From: JSC-12 sp033764965
GTDB lineage: Bacteria; Cyanobacteriota; Cyanobacteriia; Leptolyngbyales; Leptolyngbyaceae
Assembly: GCA_033764965.1 (NCBI GenBank)
Contig: JANRIN010000289.1
Coordinates: 1 to 64,000, forward strand
Reading direction: 5' to 3'
Length of the DNA stretch: 64,000 nucleotides
Shown: positions 31,675 to 39,868 of the stretch, in pieces
Numbering within the stretch: position 1 is the first letter of the stretch
Layout of the letters: each line of letters starts with the position of its first letter
The notes under the pieces: generated by a model
Databases searched by the model: none
Seen by the model: the letters and a program-made list of their open reading frames with translations, nothing else
Told to the model about the DNA's origin: nothing
Position numbers and translations under genes: made by a program

Positions 31675-32154
31675 ATGCGAGTAATTCAACGGTTAACTAG
31701 GTCTTTACAAACGCCTTTTCGGGATGACAAATTCCTATCGATACTTGGCAGTATCGAAGCTATTGTCTCTAAAGTTTTGTCAATAGCAATGGTAGTGGTG
31801 ATACTGGTCGCTGTGTTTGATCTGCTCCGCTTTCTGGTTACAGATTTAGTGATCACAGAACCAACTGGGCGTTTTAGCACGACATTGGCAACAATTTTTG
31901 GTCTGTTCCTCAATGTCTTGATTGCGCTCGAAATCTTAGAGAACATCACTGCCTATTTGAAGAAGCACGTGATTCAGGTTGAATTAGTTGTCGTCACTTC
32001 GCTCATTGCCGTTTCTCGAAAGATCATCATTCTCGATTTAGAGAAAACAACAGGAATCGATCTAATTGCTCTGGCAGCAGCAATTCTCGCCCTGGCAGTG
32101 AGTTACTGGATTATTCGTCGGGTGAGCGCTGACGATCATTTTAAGGATTCGTAA
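31675..32154 (+). CDS. PsiE-like membrane protein
   Basis: 159 residues with four hydrophobic segments. The blocks IEAIVSKVLSIAMVVVILVA, FGLFLNVLIALEILENITAY and LVVVTSLIAVSRKIIILD match the phosphate-starvation-inducible PsiE family. Function is unknown in all species. No Pho box was looked for beyond the short upstream gap, and none was obvious. GGAGAAG lies upstream of the ATG at 31675. The next gene starts 15 bp after its stop, so the two form an operon. Confidence 0.8.
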   Translation: MRVIQRLTRSLQTPFRDDKFLSILGSIEAIVSKVLSIAMVVVILVAVFDLLRFLVTDLVITEPTGRFSTTLATIFGLFLNVLIALEILENITAYLKKHVIQVELVVVTSLIAVSRKIIILDLEKTTGIDLIALAAAILALAVSYWIIRRVSADDHFKDS

Positions 32155-32169
32155 GCTTGTACTAAACTT

Positions 32170-32640
32170 ATGTCTGTTTTCTTTGAATTTGAATCCGATT
32201 TTGTCGAGTCTCTGCGTTGTATTCCGATGCAGATTCGGTTGAAGCTAGACACCTGCGGTATTAAGTTGAAACTGCCTCAGTGGAATCAGTTCAGCCACAG
32301 CGATCGCGCCTTACTGGTAGAACTTCCCTGCGAAACAGCGACAGACATTCAAGCCTACCGCACGACGCTCCAGCAGCTAGTTCAGGAGCGCACTGGTTCA
32401 GAAGCTTCTGAGTTGCCCATCGATCCGACTCCAGCATGGATGAATACAGCGGCAGTTCCAGCCAGCGTGCAGCAAAAAGCCGTTGAGAGCGAAACCGAAA
32501 TCGCCCCGGAGCAATGGGCGATGCTTTCTCCGCTCCAGCGATTTGCCCTGATTAAACTCAGCCTGTCTGGACATGAGAATAAAAACTTTGGTCCTGCCAT
32601 GCAGGAGTTTGGCTTAATCAGTCAGGATTCGACCGTATAG
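32170..32640 (+). CDS. Nitrate reductase-associated protein family
   Basis: 156 residues, soluble. FEFESDFVESLRCIPMQIRLKLD at the start, followed by the LKLPQWNQFS block and LSPLQRFALIKLSLSGHENKNF, match the nitrate-reductase-associated family (PF09655), so named because some members lie near nitrate assimilation genes. No nar/nir gene is present in this window, so the link to nitrate is from family knowledge only. It lies 15 bp after the PsiE-like gene. Confidence 0.8.
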   Translation: MSVFFEFESDFVESLRCIPMQIRLKLDTCGIKLKLPQWNQFSHSDRALLVELPCETATDIQAYRTTLQQLVQERTGSEASELPIDPTPAWMNTAAVPASVQQKAVESETEIAPEQWAMLSPLQRFALIKLSLSGHENKNFGPAMQEFGLISQDSTV

Positions 32641-32768
32641 TTTTGGTGAATTCCGCTTGACAATTGACTGATCAGGGAACTTCAGAGTTGAATCGTGTGT
32701 AGGGCAGTTGTGTTTCCCCGCCAAGAGAGCCACAACGCCCTAACGTTCCTTTCGGAAATAAACATTAT

Positions 32769-33047
32769 ATGCTACCCAACGCTGAGATCAATCCCCTCGC
32801 ACCGGATCAATCTGGCGCGACTTCCCTGAATCTGGCTGAATCGAATAGTTCAGAATCCCGTTCTTCCTACAAAAACCGCCTCAACCGTTGGGCGATCGTT
32901 CGCACTGAGTCTACAGAAACGCACGTTGTAGCTCGATTCCGCAGCCACTCAGACGCAGATGGGCACCTTCAACTGCTCCGTCAAAAATTTTCAGACGAAG
33001 AATTTACGATCGTCTTCGAGAAACAACCCCTTAGGAATGAGAATTAA
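32769..33047 (+). CDS. Hypothetical small protein
   Basis: 92 residues, soluble, with a Ser/Asn-rich N-terminal half (about 1-40) and a folded-looking C-terminal half (RWAIVRTESTETHVVARF, DADGHLQLLRQKF) that resembles a single beta-alpha-beta unit. No family was recognised. The ATG at 32769 has no strong ribosome-binding site. The codon usage and the well-formed C-terminal half suggest a real gene. Confidence 0.55.
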   Translation: MLPNAEINPLAPDQSGATSLNLAESNSSESRSSYKNRLNRWAIVRTESTETHVVARFRSHSDADGHLQLLRQKFSDEEFTIVFEKQPLRNEN

Positions 33048-33062
33048 TTAACATCGAGAAGT

Positions 33063-33130
33063 TGTCATTCTGAGCGGTGAGCGAAGAATCGCAGAGATGC
33101 TTCACTTCGCTCTGCTTGTTCAACATGACA
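33063..33130. repeat. Dispersed palindrome of the TGTCATTCTGAGCG type
   Basis: The 68-bp segment starts TGTCATTCTGAGCG and ends CAACATGACA. The two ends are imperfect inverse complements around a GAGATGCTTC core. Similar TGTCATTCTGAGCG...AGCATGACA palindromes recur in intergenic DNA of many bacteria. It sits between the small hypothetical gene and the wecB stop. Confidence 0.6.
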
Positions 33131-33159
33131 AACTCCGGATGGTATTGACTTCACGATTC

Positions 33160-34278
33160 TTAGCTGAAATACTGCTGCACAATCTGCACAATGCGATCGC
33201 TGGCATGACCGTCTCCAAACGGGTTGATTGCCTTCGCCATTGCCTCGTAAGCCGCTTGATCGCTGAGTAGGGTAGCAGCGGTTGTAAAAATGCGATCGGC
33301 ATCAGTCCCCACCAACTTTGCGGTTCCGGCGGTCACGGCTTCCTGGCGCTCCGTTGTTTCTCGTAACACCAGCACGGGCTTGCCCAGACTGGGTGCTTCT
33401 TCCTGCAAGCCACCCGAATCGGACAACACCAGAGCACAGCGTTGAATCGCTCCCACCAATTCGGCATAATCTAGCGGTTCCGTTAGAAAGACACGAGGAT
33501 GGGCACCCAGCATTGCCTGGAGGGGTTCTCGTACAGTTGGATTGCGGTGCAGGGGAAGCAGCAGCGCCGTATCGGGAAACTTGTCCAAAATTTGCAGAAA
33601 TCCATTGGCAATGCCCGCTAAGGGTTCACCCCAATTTTCTCGCCGATGCACCGTAGACAGAATCACTCGATGTTGACTCCAGTCCAATCCAGGAATGGCA
33701 CAATCTGGTTGCCGCTCTGCCATTGTCAGTAGAGCATCGATCACGGTGTTGCCCGTTTGATGAATGGTTCCCGGCACCCACGATCGCTCCAGATGCTCCA
33801 CCGAAAGCGACGTAGGGGCAAAATGCAGCAGGGTGAGTTGGGAAATGAGTCGGCGATTGGCTTCCTCTGGATAGGGATTGTAAAGATTATCTGTCCGTAG
33901 ACCTGCCTCGACGTGTCCTACTGGAATTTGCTGATAAAACGCTGCCAGAGCCGCGGCAAAAGCGGTTGTCGTGTCTCCCTGCACTAACACCAGATTCAGT
34001 TGCAGTTGTTTAAACAGTGCTTCCAGTCCCGCTAGACTGCGACTGGTAATGTCGGTCAGGGTTTGCTTGGGTTGCATAATTGCTAGGTCGTGGTCAGCCG
34101 TCAAGCCAAACAGGTGCATAACTTGATCCACCATCTCCCGATGTTGTCCCGTCAGGATGACTTGGGTATCAAATGCTGGGGACGATCGAAACGCCTGGAT
34201 GACTGGAGCCATTTTGATAGCTTCGGGACGAGTGCCGACAATGATGCCGATCGAAAGACGAGACTGCGCCATAACCAT
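33160..34278 (-). CDS. wecB: UDP-N-acetylglucosamine 2-epimerase (non-hydrolysing)
   Basis: 372 residues. It interconverts UDP-GlcNAc and UDP-ManNAc in the cytosol and supplies ManNAc-derived sugars for surface polysaccharide. The N-terminus has GTRPEAIKMAPV, then QGDTTTAFAAALAAFYQQIP and GHVEAGLRT. The second domain has STVHRRENWG and LSDSGGLQEEAPSLGKPVLV, the donor-binding Ser and Glu. Length and all motifs are standard. Starts at 34278 and 34272 are both ATG. A terminator for the preceding minus-strand gene lies just upstream (34329-34353). Confidence 0.95.
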   Translation of the reverse strand: MVMAQSRLSIGIIVGTRPEAIKMAPVIQAFRSSPAFDTQVILTGQHREMVDQVMHLFGLTADHDLAIMQPKQTLTDITSRSLAGLEALFKQLQLNLVLVQGDTTTAFAAALAAFYQQIPVGHVEAGLRTDNLYNPYPEEANRRLISQLTLLHFAPTSLSVEHLERSWVPGTIHQTGNTVIDALLTMAERQPDCAIPGLDWSQHRVILSTVHRRENWGEPLAGIANGFLQILDKFPDTALLLPLHRNPTVREPLQAMLGAHPRVFLTEPLDYAELVGAIQRCALVLSDSGGLQEEAPSLGKPVLVLRETTERQEAVTAGTAKLVGTDADRIFTTAATLLSDQAAYEAMAKAINPFGDGHASDRIVQIVQQYFS

Positions 34279-34328
34279 TCAATGTTTAAAAATGCAAACT
34301 TTATTATCCTAGTAGATATTGGGTTGCA

Positions 34329-34353
34329 ATAAAAAACCCGGCAGAAACCGGGT
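34329..34353 (-). terminator. Rho-independent terminator, minus strand
   Basis: ACCCGG (34336-34341) pairs with CCGGGT (34348-34353) around a short loop. An A-run immediately to its left on the plus strand becomes a T-run on the minus strand. It ends the transcript of the small membrane-protein gene at 34464-34838, 110 bp after its stop, and insulates wecB. Confidence 0.75.
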
Positions 34354-34463
34354 AGGTGGGGAAACATTAAGACAGCAATCTCAAAGGCTTGCTTTGCCCT
34401 CATGTCAATCACTCGTTCTAATCAAAACAGTCATCAAAAGGGACGAGTTCAACGATCGCTCAA

Positions 34464-34838
34464 CTACTGCCGCAATGCACAAGTTAATGGGCAGGAGGCA
34501 TAAACAGACGTGTTAGTTGGATTTTCTTCGCCTTGTAGCCAGCGGAGCCACTGCACCTGATCGGGATGAACACCTCTGAGCGTTAGCATGGCAGCCCCAA
34601 CAAGCACTGCTAATACATTGAGTCCAATGATGCTACCCGCAACGAGTAAAACTGAACTCATTGGGATAACAGATTGCAAGATAATCGCTAACAAAGAACC
34701 AACAGTAACCATCAGGATGACGAGCGGAAATCCAACCACCAGCAGACAAACAGCCAATGTAAAAACCCAAATTAAAAAGCTTTTAACCATCAACAATCCA
34801 TAAACGTTTCCGATGCTTGGACTGTGCGAGAGAGCCAT
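34464..34838 (-). CDS. Hypothetical membrane protein
   Basis: 124 residues with three hydrophobic segments (about 17-36, 38-60 and 64-88). The C-terminal soluble tail contains two Cys. AGGAGG precedes the ATG at 34838 at good spacing, so translation is well supported. No family was recognised. Confidence 0.65.
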   Translation of the reverse strand: MALSHSPSIGNVYGLLMVKSFLIWVFTLAVCLLVVGFPLVILMVTVGSLLAIILQSVIPMSSVLLVAGSIIGLNVLAVLVGAAMLTLRGVHPDQVQWLRWLQGEENPTNTSVYASCPLTCALRQ

Positions 34839-35267
34839 GCCTTCCTCCTGCGAGTTATAAAGTAATTAAATTGATAAAAATGCTTACGAGTGATCCCCAC
34901 ACTCAGGATCTGGTGACAATCAGTATAGAAAATTTACTGATAGAAGGTGAGACTTCGTTGGATAAATTTACAGTAATGATGGGGAGTTTATAAAAGTATG
35001 TATCAAACTAACTGACTCGAAAGTGAACCAAGATCGGGTCAGAATACCGCTCCAGTTCTGGCATTTGGCGGGATTCGTATCACCCCTACCAAGTTACCTT
35101 TCTTGACTCAAGCAATTCACGAAAAACTGGTCGTTTGAGCCAACTCAAGTGTCTCCAGAAAGCTTTACCTGAAAGAGTCTTGCCGCTCCTTTCTGTCAGC
35201 TAATTAATAATATTTCCACGGGCGGGACATATTAAGAAAGATACAAAGACGCTGCTTAACCTTTCTT
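34839..35267. other. Intergenic region, no gene seen
   Basis: About 430 bp, moderately AT-rich, with only short open frames on both strands. It contains the upstream region of the small membrane-protein gene at its left end and the 3' flank of the GT39-like gene at its right end. No strong hairpin or repeat was found. Confidence 0.4.
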
Positions 35268-37031
35268 TTAATTCTTCTGGCTTTTCTCTATTTTTTGTGG
35301 AGCAGTAACCGATATTTTCCAAAGTTGTTTTGTTGACAGTATTTGAGCAAGTTGACCGTACTGTTCTTCTAAAGCTTGCTGCAATGTTTGGGATGGGCGG
35401 AAGGCGATCGCATTTTTCCCTTGCAGCTTTGTTTGAAATTCTTGGCTCTCTACAAAGTCAGAGTTCCTGAGCGGCAAGAGTTGCACCGTTTCTTTGAGGT
35501 GATAGCTGAGTGAAATTAAATCCCCTGTATTGGTAACAATATCTCCTTTATCACTAACCAGAATTGGATCAGTTATTTCATTCAAAAAATCTACCGTTTG
35601 ATAGTTGGTAGCACTAACTCCTTTATCCCACCACGTATAGGAGGCTGCACTCAGGATTAATGATGCCAAACTAGCAGCAATTGCTCCTCCCAACACACCA
35701 CGCCACACCCATGTTTGCCAAATAGCAAGCGGATCAGACTGCAATTTATAGGGCGAATAGTTACGAGTTAACAAGCGCGATCGTCCGCTATAAACCCGCT
35801 TCATAGATAAACGAGTTGCCAAAAAGTAAGCTACTGCTAATTGGATTCCGGGATAACCAAGCAACAGGTAACGACTAAGCACAACTCGATTGTTGCCCCA
35901 AATCAAACCAGGAACTGCAAGTAGTAAAGGAATTGCAATCCATAAAAGAACAAACGACCAGGTTACAAAGAGCGTATGGCGGCATAGGATGTACAGTGAT
36001 ATGCCAATCAGAAGTAGACACAACACCTGTAACCAGGTTGTAAAAAGATTTTGGAAGCCAAAGTCTATAAAAGGCAAGGCAAGGCTTTGAGTTGCTTGTT
36101 TCAACACATTGGCGAGTTCTGAACTGGGTTGACTCCAATAAATCCCACTTCCGAACGACTGAGGCTTTACCAGCATAACCACGATCCACGGGCTAAAGCA
36201 AAGGATCGCCACCACGATCGCTCCCACAAAAAACTGGAGAATAGAACGCCGATGTTTTTTGAATTGGGCATCCCAAACAAAACACGCTCCGATGTAGAGA
36301 ATGTGGCTGATCAGGGTCAGAGTAAACAGGGGGTGGGTGTATAGCCCAAGGATTAAAGCCAGCCCATAACATCCCCAATTGAGCCAGGTGATTGGTTGCC
36401 GCAGGGCATGACGTTGAGCCGTTGCCGATTGGGAGGCAGTCGTTTGGAACTGGCGAATTGCCCGTAGCAACAAAAAACTACTCCCGATCACCAATACAGT
36501 CATTAGGCTATACTGCCGTGCCGTTTGAGCGAAAATCGCATCGGCTGGAGACAGAGCGACCAGAGCCGTTGCCAGGAGCGAAACTGGATGGGAGGCAAAC
36601 AGTTCCCAGGCGCACCCGTACATGGCTGGAAGTGCCAGCAGACTCAGCACCGCAGGGAGCGATCGCATCACTGTCAATGGGCTGTTGAAGAGGCGCGTCA
36701 GAACATCACCCAAGGTTTGCATCCAGCCACGGGCAATTAAAAAGTAGAGCGGCGGATGGTGGGACGCTTCCACTGCCAACGATCGCACCGTATCAATGGC
36801 ATTGCTTCCAGGCTTAATCTGTTGATACTGCTGAAGGGTGATCGCGGCTAACGGCTGGTTTTGAAATAGTTCCTGGTCTACCTCTGCCTGGGTATACCCC
36901 GCTGCCCGAATCGTTGTATCAACCTCTGTCTGTGAAAAAACCTTGTGATTCAGGTTGACAAACCGAAACCCAACCCCAACCACAATCAGGGCAACCAGAA
37001 AAACTGTTAGCCACCGTGGAAACCGCACCAC
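35268..37031 (-). CDS. GT39/PMT-like membrane glycosyltransferase
   Basis: 587 residues with about ten transmembrane helices. The first periplasmic loop after helix 1 has FRFVNLNHKVFSQTEVDTT, which corresponds to the acidic catalytic loop of GT-C enzymes (the ArnT/PMT type uses Asp/Glu here). SHHPPLYFLIARGWM follows and is typical of GT39-like cyanobacterial proteins. A soluble C-terminal domain (about 470-587) lies outside. Lipid-linked sugar donor and protein or glycan acceptor are inferred; neither is known. The start is GTG at 37031 or 37028. Confidence 0.75.
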   Translation of the reverse strand: MVRFPRWLTVFLVALIVVGVGFRFVNLNHKVFSQTEVDTTIRAAGYTQAEVDQELFQNQPLAAITLQQYQQIKPGSNAIDTVRSLAVEASHHPPLYFLIARGWMQTLGDVLTRLFNSPLTVMRSLPAVLSLLALPAMYGCAWELFASHPVSLLATALVALSPADAIFAQTARQYSLMTVLVIGSSFLLLRAIRQFQTTASQSATAQRHALRQPITWLNWGCYGLALILGLYTHPLFTLTLISHILYIGACFVWDAQFKKHRRSILQFFVGAIVVAILCFSPWIVVMLVKPQSFGSGIYWSQPSSELANVLKQATQSLALPFIDFGFQNLFTTWLQVLCLLLIGISLYILCRHTLFVTWSFVLLWIAIPLLLAVPGLIWGNNRVVLSRYLLLGYPGIQLAVAYFLATRLSMKRVYSGRSRLLTRNYSPYKLQSDPLAIWQTWVWRGVLGGAIAASLASLILSAASYTWWDKGVSATNYQTVDFLNEITDPILVSDKGDIVTNTGDLISLSYHLKETVQLLPLRNSDFVESQEFQTKLQGKNAIAFRPSQTLQQALEEQYGQLAQILSTKQLWKISVTAPQKIEKSQKN

Positions 37032-37212
37032 TCAAAAAAGTTGATGAAGAACCTTGCCATGAAACCATTCAAAAGTGGGCGTAGCAACAGATGTTGTGAC
37101 AGTCAAACAACAGTAATCATGCCAGTTCCATTAATTCGTGCAGGATTACACAAAATGGACTCCCATCTCGTTGTAATGTCGTTTTTATTGACTGTGCATA
37201 GGAGTAACGTTT

Positions 37213-38250
37213 ATGGTAGCTACCCAAGAAGTATCTTTACCGCGCAATTGCACTTTTAGTCCAACCGACTGGCAGGCACTTGCTCACTTCTGGTATCCTG
37301 TTGCGTTCTCCCACGACATCACGCCTGATAAACCCTACGGTACTCGCTTGTTGGATGAGCGCTTGGTAATTTATCGAGTCTCCAACGGTTCAATTGTTGC
37401 TGCTCAAGATCTTTGTTTGCATCGCGGTGCGCCATTAAGTCTCGGTTGGATTGAGAACGATCGCCTCGTCTGCCCATACCACGGCGTGCAATATGACCAG
37501 AATGCTCAATGTGTTTGCATTCCAGCCCAACCAGGAGCGGCGATTCCATCTCGCCTAAAACTCAAGACCTACCCTGTTCTGGAGCGCTACGGTTTGGTGT
37601 GGACTCGACTGGTAGACAACGGACCCGTTCCGTTTCCTGACCTGAGCGAGTGGGATGACCCAGATTACATTCAGGTTTTGCCTAATCAGGTAGAGTTGAA
37701 TGCTGCCGCAGGTCGGCAAGTAGAAGGCTTTCTAGATGTTAGTCACTTTGCCTTTATTCATGCCAAATCATTTGGTGAGCAGGACAACCCAACCGTGCCT
37801 GACTACGCGATCGAGCAAACACCCCACGGGTTTCGAGCCGATTACGTTAGTAGCGTTAGTAATTATGCTCATGGGATGAAACATTTGGCTCCACCGGATT
37901 TTTTGTGGCGACGGTTGTTTGAGGTGTGGTTGCCCTTCACGGCTAAACTGACGGTCTTTTTCCCAAACGGAAAATTACACGTTCTCAATGCAGCTTCTCC
38001 AGTCTCAGCCCGCAAAACGCGCGTATTTGTGCCCATCTGCCGCAACTTTGATAAGGATTCACCTCTGCAAGATACCCTCGACTTCAACCATCAGGTGTTT
38101 GATGAAGATAAAGCGATCGTTGAGGAGCAGTGGCCCGAAGATTTGCCCATTAACCTGGCGGATGAAGTGCACATTGCTGGCGACAAAAGCTCCATTACTT
38201 TCCGTAAACGCCTTGCTGCTTTGGGTTTAGGTCGCTCTTTCACAGCTTAG
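37213..38250 (+). CDS. Rieske non-heme iron oxygenase (ring-hydroxylating type)
   Basis: 345 residues. The Rieske [2Fe-2S] motif is CLHRG (Cys68, His70) with CPYHGVQY (Cys87, His90). The mononuclear iron site is in EGFLDVSHFAFIHAKSFG. The VanA/CmtAb-like C-terminal domain follows. The substrate is not evident; cyanobacterial relatives act on phenolics, chlorophyll breakdown products or alkaloids. No reductase gene is next to it. AGGAGT precedes the ATG at 37213 by 8 nt. It diverges from the GT39-like gene. Confidence 0.85.
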   Translation: MVATQEVSLPRNCTFSPTDWQALAHFWYPVAFSHDITPDKPYGTRLLDERLVIYRVSNGSIVAAQDLCLHRGAPLSLGWIENDRLVCPYHGVQYDQNAQCVCIPAQPGAAIPSRLKLKTYPVLERYGLVWTRLVDNGPVPFPDLSEWDDPDYIQVLPNQVELNAAAGRQVEGFLDVSHFAFIHAKSFGEQDNPTVPDYAIEQTPHGFRADYVSSVSNYAHGMKHLAPPDFLWRRLFEVWLPFTAKLTVFFPNGKLHVLNAASPVSARKTRVFVPICRNFDKDSPLQDTLDFNHQVFDEDKAIVEEQWPEDLPINLADEVHIAGDKSSITFRKRLAALGLGRSFTA

Positions 38251-38828
38251 AAACACAAATTAGGTGATTTCTACAAAAGAAAACACCAGTAGCCTTGCCG
38301 CAAGCCCGTCCGCGAGCGAACTGCGAACTAGCCAGGGAAGTCCCTTCAGATGGACTGAGGTGACTTCCAATCAAGAACTGACCCCGATCGTAGGATGGCA
38401 CGGTTAGGAATCTTTGCCCATCCCAAGTCAGATCAGCAGATGGGCACCCAGGCTTTGCCCATCCTATCTAATGCCAATTTAAACAGTGATAAGGGCACAT
38501 TCCTTGCACCGATCCCCCTCAATCCCCTTTGATAAGGAGGATGCCGCAGGCAGGGGGAGCCTAATCCGTAGCGTGTCGAAAGCAAATTGGTATAAGTATT
38601 TTGCTTGATAGAAATCTCCTGAAACCCTTTCTCAGTCTGCTTCGGCAGGCTTTCGCCCTCAGCCCGCACTTCAGGCGCAGATGGGCAGTCGGGAGAATTT
38701 TTGGAAAATCTCCTTAAATAATTTGAAAACGACGTGTTCTCTAGCACCCAAAATAAAAAGCGCCTGAAACTCAGACGCTTGTGGAATAACTCCTCCCAAT
38801 GAGAGCTATTCATGTAAAGCTGAAGCTG
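38251..38828. other. Repeat-rich intergenic region between Rieske gene and atpC
   Basis: About 580 bp without a gene. An imperfect palindrome spans 38391-38467 (left arm TAGGATGGCACGG, right arm CTTTGCCCATCCTA). A block near 38510-38560 (GATCCCCCTCAATCCCC) resembles decayed pieces of cyanobacterial dispersed repeats. The atp operon terminator lies at 38751-38780. No protein-like frame was seen. Confidence 0.5.
38751..38780 (-). terminator. Terminator of the atp operon
   Basis: AAGCGCCTGA (38758-38767) pairs with TCAGACGCTT (38771-38780) with one mismatch. On the minus strand the hairpin is followed by TTTTTATTTT. It lies about 50 bp downstream of the atpC stop. Confidence 0.85.
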
Positions 38829-39776
38829 CTACTTCAAAGCCTCTGCTCCACCCACAACTTCCAGAATTTCCTGGGTAATTGCAGCTTGGCGGGCTTTGTT
38901 GTAGACGAGGGTTAAAGTACCGATCAACTCCTTCGCATTATCGCTGGCACTGCTCATTGCAGTCATGCGAGCAGCCAGTTCACTCGCAGCCGATTCTTGT
39001 AATGCTCGGAGTAGCTGGTTATTGAGGTAAAGCGGTAACAACGCATCCAAAATTTGGACTGGATCCTGCTCAAAAATCATGTCCTTCGGAAAGTTTTGAG
39101 TTGGAGTCGTCACTTTCTCCCGCGCGACCTCAAACTGTCCACCCCGCGTCGTAAGGCGGAAAATTTCGTCGTCTGCGGCTTCCAATCCTTGTGGATCCAG
39201 AGGAAGCAGAGTCTGAACAACAGGGCGAGAACTAATCAATGACACAAAGCGGGTGTAGATGAGTTCTACTTTATCTACCGTTTCCGACAGAAACAACTCC
39301 AACAGAGTGTCTGCAATTTGGGATGCCTCGGACGCAGTTGGAACTTGCTCCAACCCAGAAAAAACCTGCTCGATCGGTTGATCCCGTCGCTGAAAGTATT
39401 GAGCTGCTTTGCGTCCGACAATTACAAAGCGATAGTTGAGCCCCTCAGCTTTCAGTTCTTTGGCTCGGTTCTCAGCCCGACGAATCACGTTGGAGTTATA
39501 GCCTCCACACAAGCCACGATCGCCGGAGATGACTAAAATTCCAACTGTTTTCACATCCCGCTTTCTTAGCAAAGGCAAACTGGCATCTTCAAACCGCAGA
39601 CGACCCTGCAAGCCGTACAACACCTGAGCCAGACGATCCGCAAAGGGACGAGTTGCAATCACCTGCTCTTGCGCCCGTCGCACTTTTGCCGCCGCAACCA
39701 GGCGCATTGCTTCAGTAATTTTTTTCGTATTTTTGACCGACTGAATCCGATCACGAATGAATTTTAGGTTTGGCAT
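38829..39776 (-). CDS. atpC: ATP synthase F1 subunit gamma
   Basis: 315 residues, the rotating central stalk of F1 on the thylakoid stromal/cytoplasmic face. The N-terminal helix KFIRDRIQSVKNTKKITEAM and the C-terminal ELIGTLTLVYNKARQA are diagnostic. The segment around residues 195-235 (LDPQGLEAADDEIFRLTTRG) is the extra insertion found in photosynthetic gamma subunits, here without the chloroplast redox Cys pair. Last gene of the operon, 92 bp after atpA, and followed by a terminator. Some databases call this gene atpG. Confidence 0.97.
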   Translation of the reverse strand: MPNLKFIRDRIQSVKNTKKITEAMRLVAAAKVRRAQEQVIATRPFADRLAQVLYGLQGRLRFEDASLPLLRKRDVKTVGILVISGDRGLCGGYNSNVIRRAENRAKELKAEGLNYRFVIVGRKAAQYFQRRDQPIEQVFSGLEQVPTASEASQIADTLLELFLSETVDKVELIYTRFVSLISSRPVVQTLLPLDPQGLEAADDEIFRLTTRGGQFEVAREKVTTPTQNFPKDMIFEQDPVQILDALLPLYLNNQLLRALQESAASELAARMTAMSSASDNAKELIGTLTLVYNKARQAAITQEILEVVGGAEALK

Positions 39777-39808
39777 AACTTTGAGTAGGGATTAGGGACT
39801 AGAGGTTA

Positions 39809-39859
39809 GGGACTAGGGAGTCGGGAAGGAACTAACCCCCTTCCCGACTCCCCAGTCCC
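39809..39859. repeat. Long hairpin in the atpA-atpC spacer
   Basis: The arm starting GGGACTAGGGAGTCGGGAAG (39809-39829) is complementary to the arm ending CCCGACTCCCCAGTCCC (39839-39859), 20 of 21 pairs with a 9-nt loop. Upstream are short repeats of TTAGGGACTAG. In the transcript this would be a very stable hairpin between alpha and gamma. No T-run follows, so it is not a classic terminator. Confidence 0.75.
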
Positions 39860-39868
39860 CATTCCCCG

